Assembly: GCA_033030425.1 (NCBI GenBank)
Contig: JAUFSD010000001.1
Span: forward strand, 2,356,001 to 2,420,000
Reading direction: 5' to 3'
Source of the DNA: Verpa conica
Lineage: Eukaryota; Ascomycota; Pezizomycetes; Pezizales; Morchellaceae
DNA: 64,000 nt
Position 1 is the stretch's first letter. Each line of letters begins with the position of its first letter. The notes under the pieces are model-generated. The model made no database searches. It worked only from the letters and a program-made list of their open reading frames with translations, and was not told the origin of the DNA. Shown one piece after another: positions 11,685-24,824 of this stretch. Both the position numbers and the translations under genes were made by a program.

Positions 11685-14600
11685 ATGAATTCCATCGCCA
11701 ACGGCTCTATGCCGATGGCCCCTCAGATGGCTGCAATACCAAATAGTCTCAATAAGGAGCAGGCTCAGGCCATGTACCTGGTGCGCCCCTTCTTTCTTTA
11801 CCCCCCTTACATTCCATTATTTGTCCGTCTAGGACGCGCTGACCCAATGATGTGAAAATAGAAATGGCAAACTATGAAAGCGCAGGGCGTGAACGAGTCT
11901 AATCCTGAATTTGCTCACTTGTCTTCAATCCTGAAAGCGATCCAGCAACAACAGGTCTACAAGAGTCAACAGATGCAAATGCAACAGCAAATGCAACAGC
12001 AGCAACAGCAGTATGCACAGCATCCCTCACAGGTGCGACAGCAGCAACAAAGACAGGCGCCACAAAATGGTGTTTCTCAGGTTAACGGTATGGCATTCTC
12101 GCCGTGAATGTTTACCACTAGTGTATACTGATTCCCTTATCTCTAGGCCGGCCAGCAGTTCAATCACAACAGCAACAAACCCCAATGGCTCAAAATGGAC
12201 CTTCCGAATCTCCCCAAGGCCGAACACCACACCAACCATCTGCTGCTACCAATGGTGTTGTTGCTACTCCGACTCCTTCCTCTGCTGGTTCAAAGTCAAG
12301 TGCTCCCCCAGGCAATTCTACCTTCACACAGGATCAGCTTGGGATATTGAGGAATCAGATTATGGCGTTCAAGATGATCTCGAAGAACCTGGCTGTCCCC
12401 CCAAACATTCAGAGCGCCATATTCTCCTCATATCCGCAAAAGGTTGACCCGGCAGCTGCTGGGATTGCGGCAGTGAGTGCTGTCGTTGATGCCATTGTGA
12501 AGGAAGGGGTTGAGGATGAGAAAATAGATGGGACGCCGAAGAAGAAGAGGACCGGCTATGAAACTTTCACTTCTCCCTGGACAAACCTCCAGCCTTATAT
12601 CGGCTACCATGATCATGGTGCACGCGATAAAAGACTGATGATTCCGAGCATCATGCCAATTGGAATTGATGTTGCGCGTTTGCAGGAAGAGAGGGAACGG
12701 GTGATTTACAATCGTATCAGTGCTCGGAAGACTGAGCTGGAGAAACTTCCGAGCAATCTTGCTGAATTCGATTCGAGTAAAGGGGCGGATGCAATGAGTG
12801 ATTCTCTCAAGCTGAAAGCCCTGATCGAGTACAAGGCTCTTTGCCTTCTTCCGAAGCAGCGAGCTTTACGGCAGGAAATGGTCAACACCATGGTACATGC
12901 CGACAATCTCACAGTTACATCGAACCGTGCTATGTTCCGGAGGATGAAGAAGCAGTCTCTGAGAGAGGCCCGGATCACGGAAAAGCTCGAGAAGCAGCAG
13001 CGCGACCAGCGCGAACAAAGGGAAAGGCGGAAACATGTCGAATACATCCAGGGTGTCATTCAACACGGTCAAGAAATCAAGAATGCTGCTAGAACAAGGG
13101 AGGCCAAGGCTCAAAAGTTGGGACGCATGATGTTGCAACATCACCAGCATATGGAGAAGGAAGAGCAGAAGAGAATGGAGCGGACCGCAAAGCAGCGTCT
13201 CCAGGCGCTCAAGGCGAACGACGAAGAGGCATATCTCAAGTTGCTTGATCAGGCAAAGGATACTCGTATTACTCATTTGCTCAGACAAACAGACTCTTTC
13301 TTGCAATCTCTTGCTGCAAGTGTGCGACAGCAACAGCGCGATGCTGTTCAGGCTTATGGTATACCAGAAGGCTATGTAGAACCAGAAAGCGAAGATGAAG
13401 AGGAGGACTCTGGAAAGGTCGACTACTATGCTGTTGCCCATCGTATCCAGGAGACCGTAGACCAACAGCCAACAATCTTAACTGGTGGTAAATTGAAGGA
13501 TTATCAGCTGAAGGGTCTTCAGTGGATGATTTCGCTGTATAATAACAACCTGAATGGTATCTTGGCAGACGAGATGGGTCTCGGTAAAACTATTCAGACA
13601 ATTTCACTCATCACTTATTTGATTGAGAGGAAGAAACAGAATGGGCCGTTTTTGGTTATCGTGCCTCTTAGGTAAGCTATATGTCCTTCTCTTATCATAA
13701 ATGTAGGTGTAATACTAACTAAGTCGCTAGTACCCTGACCAATTGGAACTTGGAGTTTGACAAGTGGGCGCCAACAGTGGGTAAGATCGTCTACAAGGGT
13801 CCACCCGCCGTGCGAAAGACGCAACAAAATGCGATCAAGTATTCCACATGGCAGGTTCTTCTAACGACTTACGAATACATCATCAAAGATCGCCCGCTCC
13901 TTTCAAAGATCAAGTGGAATTACATGATCATCGATGAAGGTCATCGTATGAAAAACAGTCAGTCGAAGCTTAGCGCGACCTTGACAACATACTATAACTG
14001 CAGATATCGCTTGATTTTGACTGGTACCCCGTTGCAAAACAACCTCCCTGAACTGTGGGCTCTTCTCAATTTCGTCCTTCCTACCATCTTTAAATCTGTC
14101 AAAAGTTTCGATGAATGGTTCAATACACCATTCGCGAATACTGGTGGTCAAGATAAGATGGAGTTGACTGAAGAAGAGGCTTTGTTGGTTATTCGTCGTC
14201 TTCATAAAGTTCTTAGACCTTTCTTGTTGCGTCGTTTGAAGAGAGATGTCGAGGCGGAATTGCCGGAGAAGGTTGAGAAGGTCATCAAGTGCAAGTTCTC
14301 TGCTTTGCAGCAGAAATTATATCAGCAGATGATGAATAATGGTATACTCTATGTTAATGATGCGGAGAAGGGCGGGTATGTATCTTCATTTTGCAAGTTT
14401 TTTTCTCTCTCGGGTAATCGCTAATTTTTATATAGAAAAATGGGTGTCAAGGGTCTTAGTAACATGATCATGCAGCTTCGTAAGCTGTGTAATCATCCGT
14501 TCGTCTTTGAAGAAGTAGAGAGTGCAGTAAACCCGACAAAGATCAACAACGATTGTCTTTGGCGTACAGCTGGAAAATTCGAGTTGCTCGATCGTTTACT

Positions 14601-16342
14601 GCCCAAGTTTTTCGCAACAAAGCACAGAGTCTTGATGTTCTTTCAGATGACTCAGATCATGAACATCATGGAGGATTTCTTGCATCTTCGTGGTTTCCGT
14701 TATCTACGTTTGGATGGTTCGACTAAGGCCGATGATCGTTCTCTACTGTTGAAGGAGTTCAATGCTCCGGATTCTCCGTACTTTATCTTCTTGCTGTCCA
14801 CTCGTGCTGGTGGTTTGGGTCTCAATTTACAGACTGCTGATACTGTCATTATTTATGATTCTGATTGGGTATATCTTTTCGCCCCTGCCTTAATGCCTGT
14901 GGTTCTAACGTTCGATATAGAATCCGCATCAAGATTTGCAAGCCCAGGATCGTGCACATCGTATCGGTCAAAAGAACGAAGTCCGTATTCTTCGTCTCAT
15001 CACCTCCAACTCTGTCGAAGAACGTATTCTTGAACGTGCCCAATACAAACTCGATATCGATGGCAAAGTCATCCAGGCCGGAAAGTTCGACAACAAATCC
15101 ACCAACGAAGAGCGGGATGCACTACTACGTGTCATGTTAGAAGCTGATACACAAGACGCCATCGCCAACGAGGAGTTCGATGATGATGAGCTAAACGAGA
15201 TCTGTGCGAGAACCGAGGATGAGTTGGTACTGTTCAAGAAGATGGATGATGATCGGAAACGTGATTCACCATATGGTGAAGGGAAACCACTTGGACGGTT
15301 GTATGAGGAGAGCGAACTGCCGGATATTTATCTTCACGATGATGTCCTCCCGATTGAAGAGCCACAGGGCCCAGTCGGCCGTGGTGCAAGAGAAAGGAAG
15401 GTCACGAATTACGATGATGGGTTGACGGAGGAGCAGTGGTTGGACGCGATCGATAACGATGATGATACAATCGAGGATGCAGTTAAACGTAAACGGGATA
15501 GAATCGAGAGGCGGCAAATCAATAAGGCAAAAAGGACAGGCGGTGGCTATGATGATGCAACTCCGCCGCCAGATACTCCACCGGTTGAAGAGACACCCCC
15601 AGCTACGGCTCGGAAGGGTAAACGTGGCAGGAAACCAAATACAGAGAAGCGTCGAGTCGAGGAGGTTGAAGAACCGAAGGCACGTAAGAGGCAACGGGTT
15701 AGCAAAGGAGGTTATGTGTCAAGCGATGCTATTACTCCTGGAAACCGTGCGATGCTACAAAGAGCTTGCGAGGCGATCTTCGAAGCAGTACATAATCTTG
15801 AAGAACCGGAGACTGAACGATTGCGCTCTGAGATCTTTGAGAAGTTACCGAGCAAGAAGATCTTCCCGGATTACTACCACATCATCAAGCAACCGATTTC
15901 GTTCAATGAGATTAAGAAACGCATTCGGAACGGTGATTACTTGGATCTAGACGGCTTCAAGGCAGACTTCCAGTTGATGTTTAATAACGCGAGGATTTAT
16001 AATGAGGAGGGCTCGATTGTCTATGAGGATGCGAACGCTATGGATGTAAGTTCTTGTACTTCTGTTTAATTGTTGCATAAAATACTAATCATTTTGTAGG
16101 TGGAGTTTGAACTGAAATACGCCGAAGAGAAGCGAAATTTCGACGCCCTCGGGAATAGCAATGCATCTTCTGCCGGCGGCACATCTACCGGTCCGGGTAC
16201 CAGTGCTGGAACACCTGCTGCAGGGAATTCAGGCACACCACATATTAGGTTGAAAGTTAGGGGGCATAATATTGGAGGAGGAAGTAGGGACGCAAGGTCG
16301 CCTGACGATGATTCAGCGGGGAGTGGCGATGAATCGGATTAG
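11685..16342 (+). CDS. STH1: SNF2/STH1-type chromatin-remodelling ATPase
   Basis: This is the catalytic subunit of a SWI/SNF- or RSC-type nucleosome remodeller, acting in the nucleus. Seven exons (11685-11780, 11862-12087, 12147-13671, 13731-14375, 14436-14868, 14921-16045, 16100-16342) join in frame to about 1430 residues. In order they encode a QLQ-like motif after a Q-rich stretch, an HSA region rich in Arg/Glu helices, and the two-lobed Snf2 ATPase. The ATPase has motif I (DEMGLGKT), motif II (DEGHRMKN, a DEGH box), [20 protein letters not shown] and DRAHRIGQ. A SnAC-like acidic segment, an AT-hook-like KGKRGRKP and a C-terminal bromodomain ([21 protein letters not shown]) follow. The length is nearer Sth1 than yeast Snf2. 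Many filamentous fungi have one such enzyme, so SNF2 is an equally fair name. Confidence 0.95.
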
Positions 16343-17086
16343 GACAGATCATTTAAGGGCATGGGTTGGCTTTGTTTGTTTCTTTACATTTACTTTTTCT
16401 ATCATGTCGGTTATCCCCTATCTACCGCTACTACTACTACTACTACTTCTACTACTACTACCCTATTAGATAGTGCATTGGAGGAATTTGAATTCAGTTT
16501 GTTGGGATACTGGCGAAGAAATGGTCTGGTAGACTGGATTTGGAGCGTTTCCTCTTGTTTGTTTTTCTACTCTTCTCTTCAACAGTTGCCTTTACTTTCC
16601 TATGATTTTTTTTCCGGAATGGGGGATGTTGTGTAAAATAAAGGGGAGGGTGCAGGGTTCTTTTTTCCTTCCTTGTTTTGAAAACAAAATTTTTAACTGG
16701 CAGACTTTTTTATCTTTTTCTTTTCTTCCTACGGTTTTTACAGGCAATGAGGGTGCGAACCTGGGCTCTGGTGCTTTATGGGTCGTCACCTGGAGGGAAT
16801 GGGGATTTAGGGACGCTTACAAGGTGTTATGCATGTAGTTTACGTATGTACCTTAATAGTATCAATTTAAGACAGTCTCGAATGAGTTTGATAGTGACGA
16901 GTGGAGAAGAATAGAGTACGAAGAATAGTAGAAGAGTGGTCACGTGCTGCACGCCTGCGCGCCGTTCCGGGTAACCACTTCACGTTCACCGTTTCGCGAC
17001 TTCCGAGAGCCTCAAAACATTCGCTGGACAAAGAGACATGTGGCTGTCGGTACTACAATACTATCCTCCACGAACCTGTACAAACA
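16343..17086. other. Spacer between SNF2-type gene and CFT2
   Basis: This 0.74-kb stretch holds the 3' end of the remodeller transcript and the promoter of the next gene on the same strand. It is T-rich and contains a CTA-type trinucleotide repeat. No gene is seen. Confidence 0.6.
16428..16461. repeat. CTA/ACT trinucleotide microsatellite
   Basis: About eleven CTA-type units run in a row with one TTC interruption. They lie in the probable 3' UTR of the SNF2-type gene. Confidence 0.85.
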
Positions 17087-20000
17087 ATGTTCCATTTCAC
17101 CCCACTACTGGGAGCCCAGTCCGATTCCCCGGCGTGCCAAAGCTTGCTGGAACTAGATAACGGGATTAAGATACTCATTGATGTGGGCTGGGATGAGACG
17201 TTTGACGTGGGGATGCTCGCGGAGCTGGAACGGTGAGCTTCGTTGGACTCGGGGGTGCTAGGGGTGTTGAAATTGGCTAATGAAAGAAATGGGTATTTTG
17301 GATTAGATACACGCCATCTATCGACTTGATCCTACTCACACACCCGACACTCTCTCACATGGGGGCTTATGCCCACGCCTGCAAACACATCCCCACATTC
17401 TCCTCGATCCCCGTCTACAGCACCTTCCCCGTCTCCAACCTCGGCCGCCTTCTCCTCCAAGACCTATACCTCTCCGCCCCGATCGCATCAACCCACCTCC
17501 TCGATACCTCCTCCACTCCAGTCAAAGTCGAGGATTTTAGCGCGCCGGCAGTTCTCCCAGCCGGGAGTTCTGAGGAGCTCCCAGAGGGCGCGCTGAAGCT
17601 TCCACCAACGAGCGCAGAGATCGATTCGTATTGTACACGTATAATAACGCTAAAGTACTCACAACCCACGCCACTACATTCGGCGGCTGCGCGTGTGAGT
17701 GGAAAGTTGGGTAGTATTACGATTACGGCTTACTCGGCGGGTCATACGTTAGGTGGGACGATATGGAAGATTCAGCAGGCCCAGGAGTCGATTGTGTATG
17801 CGGTAGATTGGAATCATTCCCGTGAGAATTGTCTCCGTGCTGCAGCGTTTCTGTCGGGTGGTGGGGTGCCTGTTGAGACGTTGGGGAGACCAACGGCCCT
17901 CGTGTGCAGTTCCAAGAATTCGGAGGTTGTGAATATTGCTGGAGGGAGGAAAAAGAGAGATGAGATGCTACTTGAGGCAATTAAGAAGACGGCGCTGGAG
18001 AGGGGTGGTACTGTGCTCATCCCAACGGATTCGGTGGGGAGAGTGTTAGAGCTTGTATATCTACTAGAACATGCATGGCGGAAAGACTCGGAACTCTCAT
18101 CGAGGACAAAGGGGAAAGGTGTAGGTCTTTACTTGGCAGGAAGGCGAGTTAAAAGACTAGGGCAAGTTGTGGGGAGTATGCTGGAGTGGATGGATGAAGG
18201 AGTGGTAAGGGAATTCGAAGCTATTGCTGGAGGCGAGAAGAGAGGTAACCGGGGAGGGAATGACAATGATAAGAGTGGGAAGGACGGTAACAAGGCGGGA
18301 CCATTCGATTTTACACACTTGAACCTCGTTTCGACACAGGGGCATTTGTCAAGAGTTCTCAACGACGGTAGCGAGCGTGGTAGAGTCATTATTGCATCGG
18401 ATTCGAGTTTAGGATGGGGTTTCAGTAGAGAAGTTCTCATGAAGCTCGCCAGCGACGAGAAGAACCTGGTTGTCTTGACCGAGCGTGGCGAAGGCAAAGT
18501 AGGTTGGGCTGGCAGTCTCTGGGACGAATGGAGGGAAGGGAACGAGCATGGGGGGGAGGAAAAAATGCCAGTTTCTGGACAAGAGATCTCGATGAAAGGA
18601 AAAAAGACGTACCTCGACGTAAGTTCATTCTTTACTATTGCTTCGAAATAAACTAATTTATCTTAATAGATCTGCCACCGCATTCCCCTCGAAGGCGAAG
18701 AACTCAGTTCCTATAACCGTCACCTTACGGCACAAGCAGCTCTCACCTCCCAGCATGCGTCTCTTGTCTCCGTTTCTGGCCTCCCCAGTACCGTCGAAGC
18801 TGATGACGATGATGCCTCCTCTTCCTCAGACGACGATTCAGACTCTGAGCGACAAGGCAAAGCTCTGACCACTGCCAACAGCAAGAAGATCTCCGCAGCC
18901 ACCGTCATGCTCGGTGGTGCCAACCCAGCAGGGTATGCAGGTGGTAAGGTTGAAATCGGCGTTAACATCCTTCTCCGAGGTAACAATATCTACGACTACG
19001 ATGTCCGCGGCGCAAAAGGCCGGAATCGCATGTTCCCCTTTGTCATGCGGCGAAGAAGGGTTGATGAGTACGGTGAGGTTGTAAGAGCAGAGGAATACAT
19101 GCGTGCTGAAGAGAAAGCCGAGGAGGACCTCATCGACGAGGCAGACGCGAAAGAGGAGCGCGTTATGGGAAAGAAAAGAAAATGGGATGAAGAGCAGAAA
19201 GCCGGTACGGCAGGGGCAAGACGATTATCCAGAGGTGCTGCAGACGCCGGGAGGAAGAGGCGAATGGGTAAATTCAAGAAGGGGGCAACAGGTGGCGATG
19301 ATGACGGATATGAGCCTGATGATGGTGAGCCAGAAGAGGAAGAGCTGGATGAAGATGACGGGGAAGATGAAGAGGCACTGCTAGCTATGCCAAGTAAAGT
19401 TACATTTGCAACTGTCGAGGTCGAGATGCGGGTCCGCGTCTCCTTCATCGACTACTCGGGGCTCCATGATTCCCGCTCCCTCCGCATGTTACTACCACTC
19501 ATTAAACCTCGCAAACTTATCCTTATTGGTGGTCGCGAGGTAGAGACTAAATCTCTTGCAAACGACTGTAGACAACTCCTAAGTGGTCGCGGCATCGCAG
19601 GCCGCGGTGATAGCACAACTGGGACAGATGTGTACATGCCATCCGTCGGCATAAAGGTTAATGCAAGCGTTGACACCAACGCTTGGACTGTGAAATTGTC
19701 TGAGAACCTCGTCCGTGGCCTTAAATGGCAGAACGTACGTGGTTTGGGTGTCGTCCATGTCGTCGGCCATCTTATGCGTGCAGAAGATAGTAAGGGCGGC
19801 TCCACCGACTCAGAAGAACGGGGCATGAAGAAATTGAAGACCGAGGCATCCCCTGATGCCGAAGGTGGAAAGAAAGTACAGAACTTAGTGCTTGACGTAC
19901 TTCCTCCAGTTCTTGCTGCTGCGACAAGGAGCGTTGCACAACCTATTCACGTTGGTGATATTCGACTCGCGGACTTACGACGAGTGTTGTTGGATGATGG

Positions 20001-20193
20001 GCTCACGGCAGAGTTTAGAGGAGAAGGGACATTGTTGATTGATGGGGTTGTAGCGGTGCGGAAGGGGGGGGTGGGGAATGTTATTATTGAGGATGGGGGT
20101 GGGGGGATGTTGAGAAGGGGGAAAGGGAAAGGGAGTTTCGTGGATGTGAGGAGGAGGGTTTATGATGGACTTGCAGTTGTGGCTGGGGGTTAA
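17087..20193 (+). CDS. CFT2: Cleavage and polyadenylation factor subunit 2 (CPSF100/Cft2)
   Basis: The protein is the non-catalytic metallo-beta-lactamase/beta-CASP partner of the pre-mRNA 3'-end endonuclease (CPSF73/Ysh1), in the nucleus. Exons 17087-17232, 17307-18618 and 18670-20193 join in frame to 993 residues. The N-terminus MFHFTPLLGAQSDSPACQ and the segment IDLILLTHPTLSHMGAYA are characteristic. The HxHxDH zinc motif of the active paralogue is replaced by HPTLSH, as expected for this inactive subunit. A beta-CASP domain follows (TVLIPTDSVGRVLEL; IIASDSSLGWGFSRE). An acidic, charged insert (about residues 600-710) precedes the C-terminal region with VRVSFIDYSGLHDSRSLR and PRKLILIGG. 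The length is in the normal range for fungi. The identification is firm. Confidence 0.95.
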
Positions 20194-20763
20194 TGGGTTC
20201 GGGTGTACTTTTATCTGTATTACTATTCTATCTCTTTTAGTATGATTAGTTAAAGGTTGGTTAGAGGTTACAGTTTGGCCAAAAATGATACTTTGTTCAG
20301 TTTTCTTTACAGCTACTAAGCGAGTGATAACTTATGATGTTGTATAATGAATGAATCAATATATTGATACTATATAATTATTCCATCATAAATCTCGGGT
20401 TCAGTCTCCACCCCCAAAATGATAGTTCCATGCACAAACAAGGGTAACAATTATATTTTTTGCTGACTATTTTACAAAAGAATGGCTAGTCAAATATCTC
20501 TCCAATACGGATCTCGTTGAGCTCTTTGTATGAATTGAGGTGGGCGCGGAAGAACGCTGATGTCAATATTAGCAAAAGCAATAAATAGGCCGTGGTCATA
20601 TAGGGTCACTCGAGGCCTAATAGTAATTAGGAAATATTATATCTAGAAGGCTACATGTGCATATATATTTGGTGAATTCAAACCAAAAATACACCCATAA
20701 ATCAAATAATCTAAGAGAAATACTATAGCTAGGAACCCAAATCATTCAAACCAATGTCGCTTC
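20194..20763. terminator. Convergent 3' spacer (CFT2 / permease)
   Basis: This 0.57-kb AT-rich stretch lies between two converging genes and should hold both polyadenylation regions. Several AATAAA-like and TATATA-like tracts occur around 20,330-20,480. Nothing else is evident. Confidence 0.5.
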
Positions 20764-22886
20764 TTAATCATACACCTTTACTAACCGTTTCACAGTTGTC
20801 CCATCATCTAAAACATCAACCTTCATTTCCATTGTATATCCTTTCCACTGGGGTAATAACTTGATCCATATATACCAGTATAAAAACGCAAACGCCAGTC
20901 TACAAGATTTAGTATTAGTAATTTTACTTAGGAGGAATTAGTGATGGGAGGGAGAAGGGATGCTCACATAGATGTGCCGACAACAGCATATGTTCCGTAC
21001 CTAAGGTCAAAATTCAAAGATTAAACGCATTTCTCAGGTGGTTTAGAGTGGTAAGAGTACTCACCAAAAGCTAGTATCCCCCTTGCCTTCCTCTGTGTTC
21101 ATGAATGGTGATGCTAATAAAGCTAGCGAAACTAGTATCTGAATATATACCGCAATTTTCCAGGCACGGAATGGTCTTTTGATATTTGGTTCTCGTTTTC
21201 TAAGTACGAGCAGGCCGATAGCAATAGTAATCCATATGAATTGTGCAGGATAGCTCACAACATCGAGAATAAATGCATAAACGTCGCCTGCAGGAGGGAG
21301 GATTATTACAAGAACTGAAGGGATTAGATGAAGTATTAGACCACCCAATGGGGCATTAAAGGGTTTGTTAGAGGCAAAAATGTAGGCGTAAGGAATAAAA
21401 CCCTGACGAGCAATCTCTATAAGATATGAGCAAAGATTTAGACATTAGGGCTAGAAATTTGGTAAATGACAAAACTTACCTTGATTAAGTCGGGATTCAG
21501 AGTAGGTTACTACAAATACATTCCCCAGGGCGCTTGTAGCAATCAAGCTTGGTAGAAGCACCCTCCCCGCAGTATAGCCAAACACACGAGTGAAAAATAA
21601 GGCTGCGACAAGCTCCCCAGATTCTCTAATCTCCTCTAATGGTACCACAGAAAAGTAGGCAAGATTAATGAGCAGATATATTCCTGCGACTATTATCACT
21701 GCCACGGGAGCCGCCGACTTCAAAGTCCTTACAGGGTTTCTGACTTCGTTCATCACGTTGTTCACATTACCGTAGCCGGAGAATGAATAGAGGACTTTGA
21801 ATAACGCCATCGACAATAAACTTAAATTCGTTTCAGAGCCTTCGAATAGTCGTTGGAAATCTAGTTGAGAGGGTCCCGACCGGCTTTCCCCAGTAATGAG
21901 TACTGTCAAGCCAGTCAAGACCATAAACATCAATAAGAATATCTTTATAAAGCCCAAGGTATTTTGAACCCATATTCCTGACATTTCCCAAAGCATATAT
22001 TTAGCAAAAGTTTACATCAAGCATTAGCTGGCTTCTGGTGACAAATACCTGTCTTTAATGAATACCCATGGATTATTGTCACCAGGACGATAACACTGAC
22101 GGAAAGTGACTTCTGGTTCAAAGATGTTCGTTCTATGTCTAAGGCATACAAAAAGTATTGTGCGAAGATTACGCAGTTACTCGCGGTAAAACCAAGGAGT
22201 ATTGCTTGAATCGCGAAAACTGTACTAACGAGGAATCTCGGTTTCCGATAAACGTACTCAAGATAAACCTAAGAATGTCAAAAAAATCACCACAAACTTA
22301 CTTGCAAACTGAGACAAAGGTGTCTTCTCACCTTTATTCCTCCACTCCTCGGTAACATCGTCCCGAACTCCAACAAAACAGCTAACCCACAGAAACTGAT
22401 TAATGTCCCAGCCTTTTATTGATACTCGGTACGGTTAGGCAAAATCTTTCAGTAGTTTTTTTATGTCTGGAGAACTACTTACAATCCATATTATCAAACT
22501 CATACCCGGACTTCCAGCTGTGACTAGTATAGTTCCTGGCGTGGCAAAAACCTACTCATGTTACTTGTGTACTACTAATTATTTTTTCTAGGCCACAGCT
22601 AGAAAAATGTACAGGGGTTATAACGTACCCCACTTCCAACCATTCTCGAAAATATCATAATGACGGCAGAGGTCCAGCCTAGATTTCTACCAACTGCCGC
22701 ATCTTCTGGCACTACGTCTTCATCGACTAGTTTAGTTTCAAGATCAACCACGGCTTTCAAGGGAGGCTCTGCATCTATAGAACCATATCCTAAAGTTGAG
22801 GAAGAGGATGAAGGTGGTGATAGTAGTGGTTGATGGAAAAACAGTGCTTCCTCCTCCTCTACCGAAGAATACTGTGGTGAAGCCAT
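20764..22886 (-). CDS. MUP1: Amino-acid permease, LAT/Mup1 type (probable methionine permease)
   Basis: A multi-span plasma-membrane transporter of the APC superfamily. The start ATG at 22884-22886 opens a soluble N-terminus of ~70 residues. TSAVIMIFSRMVGSGV follows, the first helix with the substrate-binding GSG/GTG element. Later exons give FATPGTILVTAGSPGMS, then YRKPRFLVSTVFAIQAILLG, then NTLGFIKIFLLMFMVLTGL. The exon around 21,700-21,800 has LYSFSGYGNVNNVMNEVRNP, the conserved helix-6 region of LAT-type fungal methionine permeases. The last exon ends WKGYTMEMKVDVLDDG and a stop at 20764-20766. At least seven exons are needed. The acidic, serine-rich N-terminus could be a ubiquitination and endocytosis region, as in Mup1, but that is inference. 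Substrate specificity cannot be proven from sequence. Confidence 0.85.
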
Positions 22887-24824
22887 GACTGTAGACAGTG
22901 TTGAGAGAGAGTATGGTGAGATAGTGAGCTTTACGGTGAACTATATCTATCGCATTGACGTGATAAGCGTCATAAAAAACAACATTGGAATGACATGTGT
23001 AGGTAGCAGCTGTTTACAGGGAACGCTCCTGCTGATCTTTCAATAGGTTACCGTGTAACCGACACCCATAAACAACCTCCCTAACGTGTCAAAAAGGTGT
23101 ATAATTGTGATATTTGAACGAGAGGTCATAGGACACCCCTGAGATTCTTTAGTTGGTATTAATAGCAAATACCATAACGTTACGTTGCTAAAGAGCTCTT
23201 GTCATAAGTTTAAGTGCGTCGGTTATTTCTACCCCCTAACACAAAAGGCGGAAAGGCACCTATCTTGTAAAGCAATTTCTATCTCCAGCCGAGGAGTAGT
23301 GAAAAATACCATTAAAAGCAAGATATTTCTACCATACTTTGCTTAGACGTCGCCATCATCGCCAGTTAATACGGTATTGTGAGCACGCAATCCCACATCT
23401 GGGTTACGACAGTTAGATTCCTTGAAACCTAGTAATTAATGCCGGAAACCCCTTAACTCCGGTTTCACATAATAATTACATAGTTCTCTTGTGGATTTAT
23501 AAGACAGAAATCATCCATCAAAGTTATTAGGCTCTAGTATCTACTCTTATACTACATGTACCTAGTTAGCCAGTGTCAAGTATCCACAGCAACCTTGCTT
23601 CTTCATTCTCACCGATTATCTATTCCTTGGTCTTTTTCTAAAAATTGCTCCATACTGTTAGTAAATCTTCGGCCTTAGGCAAGAATAACCAGCGCCAAGG
23701 GAGAGGGACTGGGCACTTACTCAAGGCGCTATTTTTCTATGCTTCGCTATGATATACAAGAATAGGTCCCAATTCTTACATAAGCAGGTGATCTTCGCAG
23801 AATAGCGACTGGCCTCTTGCTGCTTGAACAATCTTCCCCATATACACTAGCTAATAATAACTTCTGGGTGGGTGATTGTGGGCAGGTCTATTTCTCCAAA
23901 AGGGAAGTAATAGAAATACGGCGTCTTGAGAGTGAGAGAGGGGGGTGAATGTTGAATATTTGGAGGGCTGTCCTATAATTCATGAGTGATAATACAGGTA
24001 ATTTCCCTCTCCCATACGGCAGACGGCAGCAACCAGTCCGCCAAACCCCCACACCAAAAATCTCCCCAAAATTAATGAGCCAACAAATAGATTAGAGTTA
24101 TGTTAGGCTTCTAACAAGTGTAAATACACTACTATATAGCTATAGATCATCAAAGGCAAAAAAGAAGGGCCCTGGAAGCGAGTTTTCTGAAAGACTAAAT
24201 TATACTTTGCTATATATCTCTGAAGACAGCCTTGCACTCAGGGGCTTATGGAGTCTTAGAGAACTCTAACAACTGTTAATAAACACTACTAATAAGAATA
24301 AAAAAATTATTTTGGAGGGGGGTTCCTAAGTTAACTTTTTAGAGATCTCTAAACCAAAAAAAACACCAGAGTCCCAATTAAATCCCAGATTAAAATTTTA
24401 TATGTAAAAACTCTTGTTTTACTCTCCTCCCTCTTACTAGTGGGCTTCATAGCTATTCAGAAGTTTGTTTGCTTATCTAAAGTATAAAGTAATTTAAGTA
24501 TACTGGTTAGCTTATTGATTTTTGGTGCAGAGGAGGTTTGGCCTTTCGCTACTTTGATTATGGCGGGCTGGTTGCTCCGCCCGCCGTACTCCTATGGAAA
24601 GAAAAATAAAAATAAAAAATAGTCACAACAAAAAACCTTAACGCCAGAGGCTGTATATAGATGAAATAAATAGAGGATATACATGTATTTCGGCTCACTG
24701 TACTCTGGGTACAGTATTTTTCCTGGTGTACCTACTGGTCTTCCTCCACGAGGCCTTTGAGTCGATCAGCGATCAAGGATCCCCAGCTACTAAGAGAGAA
24801 CTTAGATAAAAGGAAATACCTAAA
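22887..24824. other. Intergenic region, AT-rich, no gene recognised
   Basis: This 1.9-kb stretch lies between the start of the permease gene and the 3' end of ELP3. It has no open frame of note. The palindrome TAGAGATCTCTA occurs near 24,340. Upstream control signals of the permease must lie near 22,900-23,300, but none can be named. Confidence 0.5.

Noticed and set aside
12866..13465. 199-codon minus-strand frame
   Set aside because: It lies antisense to the HSA region of the SNF2-type ATPase and is explained by that gene's codon use.
18996..19448. Serine-rich minus-strand frame of 150 codons
   Set aside because: It mirrors the acidic Asp/Glu insert of CFT2 on the plus strand.
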